NCBI RefSeq assembly: GCF_018332695.1
Contig: NZ_BOQN01000073.1
Coordinates: 1-55,685, forward strand
Direction: 5' to 3'
DNA: 55,685 nucleotides
From: Paractinoplanes toevensis
GTDB taxonomy: Bacteria > Actinomycetota > Actinomycetes > Mycobacteriales > Micromonosporaceae
The notes under the pieces were generated by a model, which saw nothing but the letters and a program-made list of their open reading frames with translations, was not told the DNA's origin and did no database searches. The position numbers were made by a program, and so were the translations under genes. This document shows, one piece after another, positions 24,234-33,679 of this stretch (positions within the stretch are counted from its first letter, which is position 1; every line of letters starts with the position of its first letter).

Positions 24234-26324
24234 GTGAGGTTGGACATCGACCTGCCGCCCGACGGCCCGGCCGCGATCGCGGGCCAGCCGATCGTCGAGA
24301 TCCTGGCGGCCGGGTTCGGGCGGGTGCACGTCTCGCAGCGCAACGTGCGGACGGCGATCGGCCAGGGCATGCGGGTCACCGCCGACACGGAGACCCGGGA
24401 CGGCGCCTGGCACGAGCGGCACATCGACCAGCACGACGAGGCAAGCGGCCTGAGCACCCGAGTCAGCTTCCGCTCAGCCGAGGCCGGCGAGGCCTGGCAG
24501 GTGCGAACCACGGTGACCAACGACGGCGCCGAGCCGATCCTGCTGCTCGCCGTCACGTCGCTCGCGCTCGGCCTGGCCCAGGACCCGCTCGGAGCACCAG
24601 GACCGGGATCGGTCGACGCGCTCGATCTGGTGTCGGGGCACAGCGAGTGGCTCGGGGAAGGCCGCTGGACCCGCCGGCCACTGCGGGACGGGCTCGTCCC
24701 CGACCTCAACCTGCGGTTGCACGGGCAGGACGGGCGGGGGCTGGTCGCGCAGGTCGGCACCGGCACCTGGTCGACCGGCTCCCGCTCGCCGGCCGGCGGG
24801 CTCGTCGACCGGCGGGGCGGCGGGGCGTGGCTGTGGCAGATCGAGCACAACGGGCCCTGGCGGTGGGAGGTCGGTGAGCGGCTCGGCGGCGCCTACCTGG
24901 CGCTGCTCGGGCCGACCGACCTCGACCACCAGTGGCAGCAGCTGCTCCGGCCGGGCGAGTCGTTCAGCACCGTGCCGGTGTCGATCGCCTGGTCGCCGGA
25001 CGGCTTCGACGCTGCGGTGGCCGCGATGACCGGCCACCGCCGGGCCCTGCGGCGGCCGCACCCCGACCGGGAAACGCTGCCGGTGATCTTCAACGACTAC
25101 ATGAACACGCTGATGGGCGACCCCACCACGGCGAAGCTGCTGCCGCTCATCGACGCTGCCGCCGACGCCGGTGCCGAGGTGTTCTGTGTGGACGCCGGCT
25201 GGTACGACGACGATGACGCCTGGTGGGACAGCGTCGGCGAGTGGCAGCCGTCGCAGACCCGGTTCCCGCGCGGCCTGGAGGAGGTCATCGCCCGGATCCG
25301 GCAGCGCGGCCTGGTGGCGGGGCTGTGGCTGGAACCCGAGGTGATCGGGGTGCGCAGCCCGATGCAGGACAAGCTGCCGCCCGCCGCGTTCCTGCAGCGC
25401 GGCGGGGTCCGGCTGGTCGAGCACGGCCGCTATCACCTGGACCTGCGGCATCCGGCGGCGGTCGCGCACCTCGACGAGGTGGTCGACCGGCTCGTCGAGC
25501 AGCTCGGGGTCGGCTATCTCAAGCTCGACTACAACATCGATCCGGGCGCCGGCACCGACGTGGACGGCAGCGTGGGGGCCGGGCTGCTCGGGCACAACCG
25601 GGCGCACCTCGACTGGCTGGACCGGGTGCTCGACCGGCATCCCGGCCTGATCCTGGAGAACTGCGCGTCCGGCGGGATGCGCGCCGACTACGCGCTGCTC
25701 GCCCGGATGCAGGTGCAGTCGACCAGCGACCAGCAGGACTGGCGGCGCTACCCGCCGATCGCGGTGTCCGCGCCGCTGTCCATCCTGCCCGAACAGGCCG
25801 CCAGCTGGGCCTACCCGCAGCCCGAGATGACCGCCGAGGAGGCCGCGTTCACGCTGGTCACCGGTCTGCTGGGCCGGCTGTACCTGTCCGGCCGGCTGGA
25901 CGGCATGAGCAGCCCGCAACGGCAGCGGGTACGCGACGCGGTAGCGATATACCGAAAAATCCGGCACGACCTCGCGCGCTCCACGCCGAGCTGGCCGCAC
26001 GGCCTCCCCGGCTGGGACGACACCTGGCTGAGCCTCGCGCTGCGGGCCGACGACGCCGAGCGAAGCACCCCGCCCGACGCTGAGCGAAACACCTCGGCCG
26101 GCGTCACCTACCTGGCGTTGTGGCGGCGCGGCGGCGCCGCGACCACCACGCTGCGCCTCGACCACCTGCGCGGCCGGCCGATCGCGGTCGACGTGCTCTT
26201 CCCCCGCGACCTGCCGGCCTGGACCCACGAGTGGGATCCGGCCGGCGCCACTCTCACCGTCACCGGCGGCCAGCCCTACGCCGCCCGGCTCTTCCGGATC
26301 ACCCCGACCGAAGGATCACGATGA
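24234..26324 (+). CDS. Alpha-galactosidase, GH36
   Basis: 696 residues with no signal peptide, so cytosolic. The N-terminal beta-sandwich precedes a barrel containing VFCVDAGWYDD, GLWLEPEVIG, YLKLDYNID (nucleophile D432) and ENCASGGMRADY with STSDQQDW (acid/base D499), all GH36 hallmarks. GTG start with AAGGAG upstream. It hydrolyses terminal alpha-galactose from imported oligosaccharides. The DNA near 26048-26098 holds two 24-bp near-repeats (AERSTPPD, AERNTSAG) absent from the family core, probably an expansion in a surface loop. Confidence 0.92.
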   Translation: MRLDIDLPPDGPAAIAGQPIVEILAAGFGRVHVSQRNVRTAIGQGMRVTADTETRDGAWHERHIDQHDEASGLSTRVSFRSAEAGEAWQVRTTVTNDGAEPILLLAVTSLALGLAQDPLGAPGPGSVDALDLVSGHSEWLGEGRWTRRPLRDGLVPDLNLRLHGQDGRGLVAQVGTGTWSTGSRSPAGGLVDRRGGGAWLWQIEHNGPWRWEVGERLGGAYLALLGPTDLDHQWQQLLRPGESFSTVPVSIAWSPDGFDAAVAAMTGHRRALRRPHPDRETLPVIFNDYMNTLMGDPTTAKLLPLIDAAADAGAEVFCVDAGWYDDDDAWWDSVGEWQPSQTRFPRGLEEVIARIRQRGLVAGLWLEPEVIGVRSPMQDKLPPAAFLQRGGVRLVEHGRYHLDLRHPAAVAHLDEVVDRLVEQLGVGYLKLDYNIDPGAGTDVDGSVGAGLLGHNRAHLDWLDRVLDRHPGLILENCASGGMRADYALLARMQVQSTSDQQDWRRYPPIAVSAPLSILPEQAASWAYPQPEMTAEEAAFTLVTGLLGRLYLSGRLDGMSSPQRQRVRDAVAIYRKIRHDLARSTPSWPHGLPGWDDTWLSLALRADDAERSTPPDAERNTSAGVTYLALWRRGGAATTTLRLDHLRGRPIAVDVLFPRDLPAWTHEWDPAGATLTVTGGQPYAARLFRITPTEGSR

Positions 26325-27622
26325 AACGAATACTCGGTGCCGCCCTTGTCGCCCTTCTCTCCCTCACCGCGTGCAGCGACCCCGGCTCGGACAGCACGTC
26401 GACCGGCAGCACGGAATGGCCCGCGCCCGACGCCAAGCTGGACGGTGTGAAGCTGACCATCTGGGCCGCGCAGAACAGCAACACCGTGCCGGCCAAGGTG
26501 ATCGACGGGTTCCAGAAGGCGACCGGCGCCACCGTCCAGGTCGTCACCATCCCCGACCCCTACGAGCAGGGCATCCAGACCAAGGTGGCGACCGGCGACC
26601 AGCCCGACATCGCGTTCTGGCAGCCGACCGCCTCGATGCTGACCGCGCTCAACGCCAAGGCCAACCTGCAGCCGCTGACCGGCGCGCCCTGGCTGGACAA
26701 GCTGGACCCGTCGCTGAAGGACATCACCGGGATTCTCGGCGGCACCCGCTACGCCGCGTTGATCACCAGCCCGGCCGTCGAGGGCGTCTACTACAACAAG
26801 GAGGTCTTCGCGGCCAACGGGATCACCGCCACCCCGAAGAACTTCGACGAGATGATCACGCTGGCCCGGTCCCTGAAGGCCAAGGGTGTGACGCCGTTCT
26901 ACGAGATGGGCGCCGACCGGTGGGCCACCCAGTGGTGGGTGCAGGTGCAACTGGCCGACGCGGCCAAGAACGGCCTGTGGGACCGCATCAACTCGGGCAA
27001 GGAGAAGTTCACCGACCCGACCGTGCTCGACGCCATCACGAAATACCAGACCCTGATCAAGGACGGACTGTTCAACACCGACATCAAGACCGCGAAATTC
27101 GAGGATCAGGGTACGGCGTTGCTCGGCGGCAAGGCGGCCATGGTCGTACAGGTGAATTCGTTCTTCGGGCAGTTGCAGGCGAAGGCCGACACCGCGGCGC
27201 TGGATAAGAAGATCGGTTTCTTCCCGATCGCGCCGTCCGGCAACATCGGCACGTTCATCCCGGACCAGTCGAACGCGCTGGTCGCCTTCAAGACCGGGGA
27301 CGCCAAGCGGGAGGCGGCGGCCCGGCAGCTGCTCGCCTACTGGATGGGCCCGGGTTACCAGGACTTCGTGACCGACCGGAACACCGTCTCGCTGGAGACC
27401 GCGGTCCCCAGCCCGGCCGGCGTGCCCGCGGCGCTGCAGGATGTGCACGCCGCGCTGCCCACCTCGGTCGGATCGATGCAGGCGCTCGCGGTGGCCAACC
27501 CGGACCTGTATATCAACCTGGCCGACATGATCGCCGGGACGATGACGCCGGAGCAGGTCGCCAAGGCCACCCAGGACCAGTTCGCCCAGCTCGCCAAGGC
27601 CGCCGGAGCGGGCGGCTTCTGA
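26321..27622 (+). CDS. ABC sugar transporter substrate-binding lipoprotein
   Basis: 433 residues. The lipobox LTAC places the lipidated Cys at position 18. The rest is a family-1 extracellular solute-binding fold (LTIWAAQNSNTVPAKVIDGF, ALITSPAVEGVYYNKEVFAANG). Its ATG overlaps the alpha-galactosidase stop (ATGA). It should deliver an oligosaccharide, probably alpha-galactosylated, to the two permeases that follow. Confidence 0.92.
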   Translation: MKRILGAALVALLSLTACSDPGSDSTSTGSTEWPAPDAKLDGVKLTIWAAQNSNTVPAKVIDGFQKATGATVQVVTIPDPYEQGIQTKVATGDQPDIAFWQPTASMLTALNAKANLQPLTGAPWLDKLDPSLKDITGILGGTRYAALITSPAVEGVYYNKEVFAANGITATPKNFDEMITLARSLKAKGVTPFYEMGADRWATQWWVQVQLADAAKNGLWDRINSGKEKFTDPTVLDAITKYQTLIKDGLFNTDIKTAKFEDQGTALLGGKAAMVVQVNSFFGQLQAKADTAALDKKIGFFPIAPSGNIGTFIPDQSNALVAFKTGDAKREAAARQLLAYWMGPGYQDFVTDRNTVSLETAVPSPAGVPAALQDVHAALPTSVGSMQALAVANPDLYINLADMIAGTMTPEQVAKATQDQFAQLAKAAGAGGF

Positions 27623-27625
27623 CCC

Positions 27626-28510
27626 ATGTCCGTCGATCTCGAAACGCCGGTCCCGGTGCGCGCCGCCCGCGCGCCCGGGCCGGCCCCGCGCGTCATCCGG
27701 CGGCGCACGCACCCGATGTGGTTCCTGTTTCCCGCGTACGCCGTCCTGGTCGTCTTCTTCGTGCTGCCGACGCTGTTCAACTTCGTGTACGCGTTCACCG
27801 ACTGGTCCGGTTTCAAGAGCGCCATCAACCCGGTCGGCTTCGACAACTTCACCGCCCTGGTGTCGGACGGGACGCTGTTCCGGTCGTTACGCATCACGCT
27901 GCTCTACGCCGTACTCGTCGCGGTCTTTCAGAATGTCTTCGGCTTCGGTCTGGCCGTTCTGCTCGAACGGGACACCGTGGTGAATCGGATCGCCCGCACG
28001 TTCTTCCTCATTCCGGTGCTGATGTCGGCGCTCGCGGTCGGCTACGTCTTCCAGGCCCTGCTCAAACCGACCGGGTGGCTCGCCGACACCACCTGGACGC
28101 TGCTGGTCGTGTCGCTCATCCACGCCTGGAAGTGGATGGGGCTGTCCATGCTGATCTATCTGGCCGGGCTGAAGACCGTGCCGGAGGACGTGCTGGAGGC
28201 GGCCCGGATCGACGGCGCGTCCCGGTGGCGCACGTTCTGGACGATCCGGGCGCCGCTGCTCGCGCCGGCCGTCACGTTCACCGTGGCCACCGCGCTGCTC
28301 GGCTCGATGAACGGCTTCGACATCGTGCAGGCCACCACCGGCGGCGGCCCGGCCCGCACCACCGAGATCCTCAACATCTTCATCTACCGGACCTTCGGGC
28401 AGGGGCTGTTCGCCCAGGCCACCACCATGAGCCTGGTGCTGTTCCTGCTGGTGGCGCTGCTCGCCTTCCCGGTCATCTACCTGCTGCGCAGACGGGAGCG
28501 GATCCTATGA
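27626..28510 (+). CDS. ABC sugar permease (MalF/UgpA type)
   Basis: 294 residues, six membrane spans, with the permease coupling loop EDVLEAARIDGASRWRTFW near 185-205 (EAA motif). It starts 3 nt after the binding-protein gene and overlaps the next permease (ATGA). It contains one TTA leucine codon at 27887-27889, rare at this GC level and a possible point of bldA control over the transporter. Confidence 0.92.
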   Translation: MSVDLETPVPVRAARAPGPAPRVIRRRTHPMWFLFPAYAVLVVFFVLPTLFNFVYAFTDWSGFKSAINPVGFDNFTALVSDGTLFRSLRITLLYAVLVAVFQNVFGFGLAVLLERDTVVNRIARTFFLIPVLMSALAVGYVFQALLKPTGWLADTTWTLLVVSLIHAWKWMGLSMLIYLAGLKTVPEDVLEAARIDGASRWRTFWTIRAPLLAPAVTFTVATALLGSMNGFDIVQATTGGGPARTTEILNIFIYRTFGQGLFAQATTMSLVLFLLVALLAFPVIYLLRRRERIL

Positions 28511-29334
28511 GCGACCTTCCGCTGTGGCGGCGGCTCCAGCCCTTCGTCGCGGTGCTGCTCGTCGCCGGGCTGATCGGCGCGCCGCTGTGGCTCGTCGTGG
28601 TCACCGCCGGGAAGTCGCAGGGCGAGGCGATCGACCCGGACTTCTCGCTGCCGTCGCACTGGCAGCTGCTCGGCAACCTGCGCCAGGTGTGGACCGACGC
28701 GGACGTGCCGGCCGCGTTCCTGGGCAGCATGCTGATCGTCGTGCCCACCGTCGTCCTCGTGCTGGTCCTCGGCTCGATGGCGGCCTGGGTGCTCGCCCGG
28801 CGCACCTCGCGGCCGATTGCCGTGCTCTACGCGGTCGGGATCAGCGGCATCATCCTGCCGCCCGCCGTGGTCACCGTCGTCCTCCTGCTGCGGCAGCTCG
28901 GCCTGGCCGGCACCGCCATCGGGATGATCTGCGTCTACCTCGGCATCTACCTGTCCACGGTGATCTTCTTCGTGACCGGTTTCGTCCGCACCATCCCCGA
29001 ATCGCTCGAGGAGGCCGCCCAGATCGACGGCGCCGGGCCGGTGCTGGTCTTCCGCCGGATCGTGCTGCCCCTGCTACGGCCGGTGCTGGCCACCGCCACG
29101 ATCCTGATCTGCCTGTACGTGTGGAACGACGTGTTCTACGCGTTCTTCGTGGTCGGCGGCCGGCTCGACACCCTCCCGCTGAACCTGTTCCGGGTGGCGA
29201 GCGCCGGCCTCTACCTGAACAACTGGAACCTGATCTTCGCGTACGTGATCCTGATGAGCCTCCCGCTGGTGGCCGTCTTCGCGGTCGCCCAGCGGAAGGT
29301 CATCTCCGGCATCACCGGTGGGGCCGTCAAATAA
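28507..29334 (+). CDS. ABC sugar permease (MalG/UgpE type)
   Basis: 275 residues with six spans and the EAA loop PESLEEAAQIDGAGPVLVFR near 165-185. It is the last gene of the operon. No ATP-binding subunit follows; as usual in actinobacteria, a shared MsiK-type ATPase encoded elsewhere would power the importer. Confidence 0.92.
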   Translation: MSDLPLWRRLQPFVAVLLVAGLIGAPLWLVVVTAGKSQGEAIDPDFSLPSHWQLLGNLRQVWTDADVPAAFLGSMLIVVPTVVLVLVLGSMAAWVLARRTSRPIAVLYAVGISGIILPPAVVTVVLLLRQLGLAGTAIGMICVYLGIYLSTVIFFVTGFVRTIPESLEEAAQIDGAGPVLVFRRIVLPLLRPVLATATILICLYVWNDVFYAFFVVGGRLDTLPLNLFRVASAGLYLNNWNLIFAYVILMSLPLVAVFAVAQRKVISGITGGAVK

Positions 29335-29340
29335 CCGTCG

Positions 29341-30099
29341 TCACCCGCGCCAGGCCTTGATCCGGGCCGCGGCGCGGGTGCCCAGGGTGACCGTGTCGCC
29401 CTTCTCCGCCGAGCCGGACTCCCAGCCGGTGTTGCTCACGAACGCGATCGTGTCGCCCTGCCGCACCGCCGCCCAGAACAGGCTGTGCACCTGCCCCGCG
29501 ACCGGTTCGCCGGCGTCGTCGGTGGCCGGCCGGGTGCGCTCGATCAGCACCGAGTCGTCCCCGCCGCCCGGCACCGGTCCGCGCAGGAAGTTCTTCAGCG
29601 TGACGCCCGAGTCGTCCTTCTGGGTGGCGCAGCCCTGAACCGCCTTGCGCAGCGACGCCATGAACTGCTCGGCGCCGTCGTTCCGGTAGACGATGACGTC
29701 CTCGTAGACCGCGGCCTTCGGCGTCGAGCCCTCCGGCGCGTCCTCGCTGGCGAACAGGAGCAGCTGGGTCGCCCGTACGCCGACCTGGTCCTTAGTTTCG
29801 TAGCTGGACTTACAGAAGGCCGGCAGTTTCTGATCGCCGGCACCGAGGCGGTTGGGTTTCTCCTTGGCCTTGCCGGGCGCGTCGACCACCTGCAGGAACG
29901 CGATGGCCGGAATGGAATCCGGGATGGCCGCGGCGGCCGGGCTCTCGCTCGGCGGCGCGGACGACGCCAGGGCCGGCGGCGCGGCGGCCGAGGCCGACCC
30001 GGCCGACGGTGCGGTGGGTTCGCTGCCGGAACATCCCCCGACGATCAGCGCCGCGACTCCGCCGACCAACCAACTCGCCGCGTGGCGACCATTCCCCAT
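29341..30099 (-). CDS. Lipoprotein of unknown function
   Basis: 252 residues. Lipobox VGGC with Cys23, then a Ser/Ala/Pro linker of about 40 residues, then a globular domain (LLLFASEDAPEGS, VYEDVIVYRNDGAEQFMASL) resembling the sensor-like exported domains of actinobacteria. GGAAGG lies before the ATG. It is convergent with the galactoside operon, 6 bp away. Function not known. Confidence 0.8.
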   Translation of the reverse strand: MGNGRHAASWLVGGVAALIVGGCSGSEPTAPSAGSASAAAPPALASSAPPSESPAAAAIPDSIPAIAFLQVVDAPGKAKEKPNRLGAGDQKLPAFCKSSYETKDQVGVRATQLLLFASEDAPEGSTPKAAVYEDVIVYRNDGAEQFMASLRKAVQGCATQKDDSGVTLKNFLRGPVPGGGDDSVLIERTRPATDDAGEPVAGQVHSLFWAAVRQGDTIAFVSNTGWESGSAEKGDTVTLGTRAAARIKAWRG

Positions 30100-30152
30100 C
30101 GTCAACCTTCCGTAGTCGCTGAAGGCATCATGTCCGATGCTGTCGAGGCTCT

Positions 30153-31562
30153 TCACCCCGTTTCGCCGGTCGTGGCGTGTATCCGGGAGTCGGCCGTCAG
30201 CACGTCGACGGTCGCGGCGATCAGGGCGATCACCACGAAGGCGATGGTCACCCACAGGGACGTGCGGAAGGCGGCCGCCCAGTCGCCGTGGCCGGCCAGG
30301 CGGTTGAAGAAGACCGAGCCGACCGCGGCGATGCCGACCGCCGTGCCGATGCGCTGGCCGGTCTGCAGGACCGCGCCCGCGCTGCCGGCTCGCCGCACCG
30401 GGACCTCGGCGAGGGTGAGCGTCTGGTTCGGGCTGATCACCAGGCCGCTGCCGAGGCCCGCGATCAGCAGCGGGAACGCGGCCGCCCAGCCGCCGCCGTG
30501 GCCGGGGACCAGGTGCAGGGCCAGGACCGTCCCGGCCAGGCCGGCCACCACCAGGATCAGCCCGGTCACCACCAGCGGGTGGCCGTAACGGTTGACCTGG
30601 CGGCCACCGATCGCCGACGCGGCCGCCGAACCCAGCGCGAACGGGGTGATGGCCAGGCCGGCCTCCAGCGCCGAGTAGTGCAGGCCGCTCTGCAGCAGCA
30701 GCGTGTAGGTGAAGAAGATCGAGGTGAAGCCGCCGAAGTAGAACAGGCCGATCAGGGCGCCGAGGCCGTAGGACCGTTTCCGGAAAAGGGACAGATCGAC
30801 GACGGGAGTGCCCCGGTGGCGCCGCTCCCACGCGACAAATCCGGCGCCGACCGCGGCGGCGGCCACCACCAGCAGCCATTTCGCCGGGCCGTGCCACTCC
30901 CGCTCCTGCACCAGCGGCAGGAGCAGCAGGATCACGGCGGCGCCGAGCAGCACCACCCCGACCGGGTCGAGGCTTTCCCGCTCTTTCTCCTCCGGCGCCC
31001 GGGCCGGAATCCAGCGCAGGCCCAGGATGATCGCCGCGATACCGATCGGCACGTTGATGTAGAAGATCCAGCGCCAGCCCTCGGCCGCCCCGAAGACCTG
31101 GATGAGCAGGCCGCCGAGCAGCGGGCCGACCGCGGTCGAGATGCCGATCGTGGCGCCCAGCAGGCCGAACGGGCGGCCCCGCTCCTTCGGCTCGAACAGC
31201 TGCTGGATCAGGCCGGACACCTGCGGGTTGACCACGCCGGCCGCGGCGCCCTGCACCAGCCGGGCGATCACCAGCCAGGTCGGCCCGGTGGCCAGCCCGG
31301 CCGCCGCGCTGGCCAGGGTGAACACGGCCAGCCCGGCGATGAAGACGTTGCGCCGGCCACGGGCGTCGCCGAACCGGCCGGCCGGCACCAGCAGCAGGCC
31401 GAAGGTGAGCGCGTAGCCGGACAGCACCCACTGCAGTTCGCTGGAGCTCAGGCCGAGATCGGCGCGGATCGACGGCAACGCGACGTTGACGATGCTCACG
31501 TCGAGGAGAGTCATGAACCCGGCCACCAGCGCGACCGTCATCGCGTGCCATCGGTTTGTCAC
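30153..31562 (-). CDS. MFS drug/metabolite efflux transporter (DHA2, 14-TM)
   Basis: 469 residues with about 14 spans. Motif A (GRFGDARGRR) follows TM2 and motif C is recognisable in TM5 (GATIGISTAVGPLLGG), placing it in the DHA2/EmrB family. The GTG at 31562 gives a natural N-terminus; an ATG seven codons downstream is an alternative. No TetR or MarR regulator is adjacent. Substrate unknown. Confidence 0.88.
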   Translation of the reverse strand: MTNRWHAMTVALVAGFMTLLDVSIVNVALPSIRADLGLSSSELQWVLSGYALTFGLLLVPAGRFGDARGRRNVFIAGLAVFTLASAAAGLATGPTWLVIARLVQGAAAGVVNPQVSGLIQQLFEPKERGRPFGLLGATIGISTAVGPLLGGLLIQVFGAAEGWRWIFYINVPIGIAAIILGLRWIPARAPEEKERESLDPVGVVLLGAAVILLLLPLVQEREWHGPAKWLLVVAAAAVGAGFVAWERRHRGTPVVDLSLFRKRSYGLGALIGLFYFGGFTSIFFTYTLLLQSGLHYSALEAGLAITPFALGSAAASAIGGRQVNRYGHPLVVTGLILVVAGLAGTVLALHLVPGHGGGWAAAFPLLIAGLGSGLVISPNQTLTLAEVPVRRAGSAGAVLQTGQRIGTAVGIAAVGSVFFNRLAGHGDWAAAFRTSLWVTIAFVVIALIAATVDVLTADSRIHATTGETG

Positions 31563-31588
31563 GGCCGGGCTTTTCCCGGCGGGTGCGA

Positions 31589-32956
31589 CTACAAACCCTG
31601 GATGTGGGCGGCGGCACGGGCATGCCGGCCCAGGATGTCCTCGGTGTTCGCGGCCACCAGCACGCCGTTCTCGACGACCGTCCGGCCGGCCACGACGGTG
31701 TGCCGGGCGGCGGACGGGCCACAGCGCAGCCACGCCTCGATCGGGTCGGTCAGGGCACCGGCGTACGCGATCCCCTCCACCGGCCAGCACACCAGATCAC
31801 CGGCCGCGCCCACGGTCAGCTCGCCGAGCTCGCCCCGGCGCCCGAGGCAGGCGGCGCCGCCGCGGGTGGCCATGTCGAGAACCTCGCGGGCGGTCATCCC
31901 GGTCGGCCCCCGGCGCTGCCGGCCCAGCAGCAGCGCGGTGCGGGCCTCCAGCCACAGCGACGCCGAGTCGGTCGACGCCGACCCGTCACAGCCCAGCCCG
32001 ACCGGCACGCCCGCCTGCCGGAACTCCCGCACCGGCGCGAACCCACCGCCCCCGATCAGCATGTTCGAGCTCGGGCAGTGCGCCACCCCGACACCGGCCG
32101 CGCCGAGCCGGGCGATCTCCTCGTCGTTCGGGTAGATGCAGTGCGCCACCCAGGAGCGATCGGTCAGCCAGCCCACCTCCTCGAACTGCTCGATCGGGCG
32201 GCGGCCGAACCGCTCCCGGCAATAGGTGTCCTCGTCCGGGTCCTCGGCCAGGTGGGTGTGCAGCCGCACGTCGAGGCGCTCGGCCAGCTCGGCGGCGTTC
32301 CGCATCAGGTCCGGGCTGACACTGAACGGTGAGCAGGGGGCGATCGCCACCCGCACCATGGCGCCCCAGGACGGGTCGTGGTGCTTCCTGATCAGCCGCT
32401 CGCAGTCGGCGAGGATCTCGTCCTCGTCCTGCACCACCTCGTCGGGCGGCAGGCCGCCGTCCTTGCGGGAGACGCTCATCGAGCCCCGCGTCGGGTGGAA
32501 CCGCATGCCCAGTTCGCGGGCCGCGGCGATCTCGGCCGACCACAGGTCGCCGCCGCCCTTGGGCGCGACGTAGAGGTGGTCGGTGGTGGTCGTGCAGCCG
32601 CCCAGGGCCAGCTCGGCGAGCCCGACCCAGGCCGACAGATAGGAGGCCTCCTCGTCGAGCCGGCTCCACAGCGGGTAGAGCCCGGTGAGCCACTCGAACA
32701 GCGTGCCGTTGACGACCGGCCGGTAGGATCGGGTCAGGTTCTGATAGATGTGGTGATGCGTGTTGATCAAGCCCGGCGTGACCAGGCAGCCACCGGCGTC
32801 GAGAGTTCTGGCGGCCCGCGGTGGCGGGTCGGCCGGCCCACCGACGCCGCTGATCAGCCCGCCGGTGACGGCCACCCAGCCGCCGGCGATCTCCCGCCCG
32901 TCGCCGGCAGCGACCAGCAGAGCGTTGCGGACAAGCAGGTCAGCGCGTTGATCCAT
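31589..32956 (-). CDS. 8-oxoguanine deaminase-like amidohydrolase (AtzB/TrzN group)
   Basis: 455 residues. LINTHHHIYQNLTRSYRP (about 63-80), HTHLAEDPDED, SWVAHCIYP and GLGCDGSASTDSA give the complete metal site. HHHIYQNLTR and CDGSASTDSASL are characteristic of 8-oxoguanine deaminases, which convert 8-oxoguanine to urate. A hydroxyatrazine-type hydrolase is the alternative. Leaderless type: TAGCGT lies 6 nt before the ATG and includes the stop of the upstream PAP2 gene. Confidence 0.82.
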   Translation of the reverse strand: MDQRADLLVRNALLVAAGDGREIAGGWVAVTGGLISGVGGPADPPPRAARTLDAGGCLVTPGLINTHHHIYQNLTRSYRPVVNGTLFEWLTGLYPLWSRLDEEASYLSAWVGLAELALGGCTTTTDHLYVAPKGGGDLWSAEIAAARELGMRFHPTRGSMSVSRKDGGLPPDEVVQDEDEILADCERLIRKHHDPSWGAMVRVAIAPCSPFSVSPDLMRNAAELAERLDVRLHTHLAEDPDEDTYCRERFGRRPIEQFEEVGWLTDRSWVAHCIYPNDEEIARLGAAGVGVAHCPSSNMLIGGGGFAPVREFRQAGVPVGLGCDGSASTDSASLWLEARTALLLGRQRRGPTGMTAREVLDMATRGGAACLGRRGELGELTVGAAGDLVCWPVEGIAYAGALTDPIEAWLRCGPSAARHTVVAGRTVVENGVLVAANTEDILGRHARAAAHIQGL

Positions 32957-32962
32957 CCGACG

Positions 32963-32968
32963 ACGCTA
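32963..32968 (-). promoter_or_regulatory. Leaderless -10 element TAGCGT
   Basis: Six bases before the ATG of the deaminase gene on the reverse strand. Its TAG is the stop codon of the PAP2-type gene. Confidence 0.45.
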
Positions 32969-33553
32969 ACGTAGGGATCCGAACACGGCACCGGCCACCG
33001 CGGCGCCGATCGCGGCTCCGACCAGCACCTGCGCCGTCGTGTGGTCGCGCAGGCGGACCCGGGACCACCCGACCGCCGCCGCCAGCCCGCCGGTCAGCAA
33101 CAGCCACGGGCCGAAGACCATGGTCAGCACCACCGTGGTCGCCGCGGCCACGCCCGCGTGGATGCTCGACTTCCAGAAATGGTTGATACCGGTGGCGATC
33201 ACCCCGCCGGCCAGGGACGCCACGATCAGGGCGGTCACCTCGCGCGGCGCGTGCAGGATCAGCAGCAGCACGACCCCGATCGTCACCGAGGCCAGGCCGA
33301 ACAGCAACGGCCGGGTCCGCTGCTCGCGGACCCCGATGTGGTGGTCGCTCAGGCTGCCCCCGCACACGCCTTTCACAATCATCGCGTACGGGATGACCGC
33401 GCAGAAAGTGCTGGCCAGCAGCCCCCACAGCAGTCCCGCGGTGACCGACGCGGCCGCCTGCGCGCCGACCACGAGCGGCAGCAGGCCGGCCAGGACGGCG
33501 GGAGCGAAGACCTCGGTCAGCCCGCGTGCCAAGGTGTCCCCCGTGTTACGCAT
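32966..33553 (-). CDS. PAP2-type membrane phosphatase-like protein
   Basis: 195 residues with about six spans. The C-terminal half has SIHAG and then WSRVRLRDHTTAQVLVG, the SRxxxxxH-type motif of the PAP2 superfamily. The first Lys/Arg motif is only partly recognisable, so activity is uncertain. Family members dephosphorylate lipid phosphates. The ATG at 33553 stands opposite the divergent gene at 33680. Confidence 0.75.
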   Translation of the reverse strand: MRNTGDTLARGLTEVFAPAVLAGLLPLVVGAQAAASVTAGLLWGLLASTFCAVIPYAMIVKGVCGGSLSDHHIGVREQRTRPLLFGLASVTIGVVLLLILHAPREVTALIVASLAGGVIATGINHFWKSSIHAGVAAATTVVLTMVFGPWLLLTGGLAAAVGWSRVRLRDHTTAQVLVGAAIGAAVAGAVFGSLR

Positions 33554-33679
33554 CGGTCACATCCTGCCTTCCGTGGGAGCGCTTCTCATGTTCAAATGAA
33601 GATCTTCGATCCGCGTTGGGCTGCGATGCGTATCACTGGTGAACCGTGGCAGACACGCCCGGCGAGTGGAGGTGCCGCG

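Noticed and set aside
22056..24434. Reverse-strand ORF of 792 codons opposite the CBM35 glycosidase
   Set aside because: Its translation is Val/Gly/Asp/Arg-rich with no domain, while the forward frame has catalytic motifs, a signal peptide and a ribosome-binding site. It is a high-GC shadow.
26048..26098. Mobile element in the alpha-galactosidase gene
   Set aside because: Only two 24-bp near-repeats without inverted ends; simple local duplication explains them.
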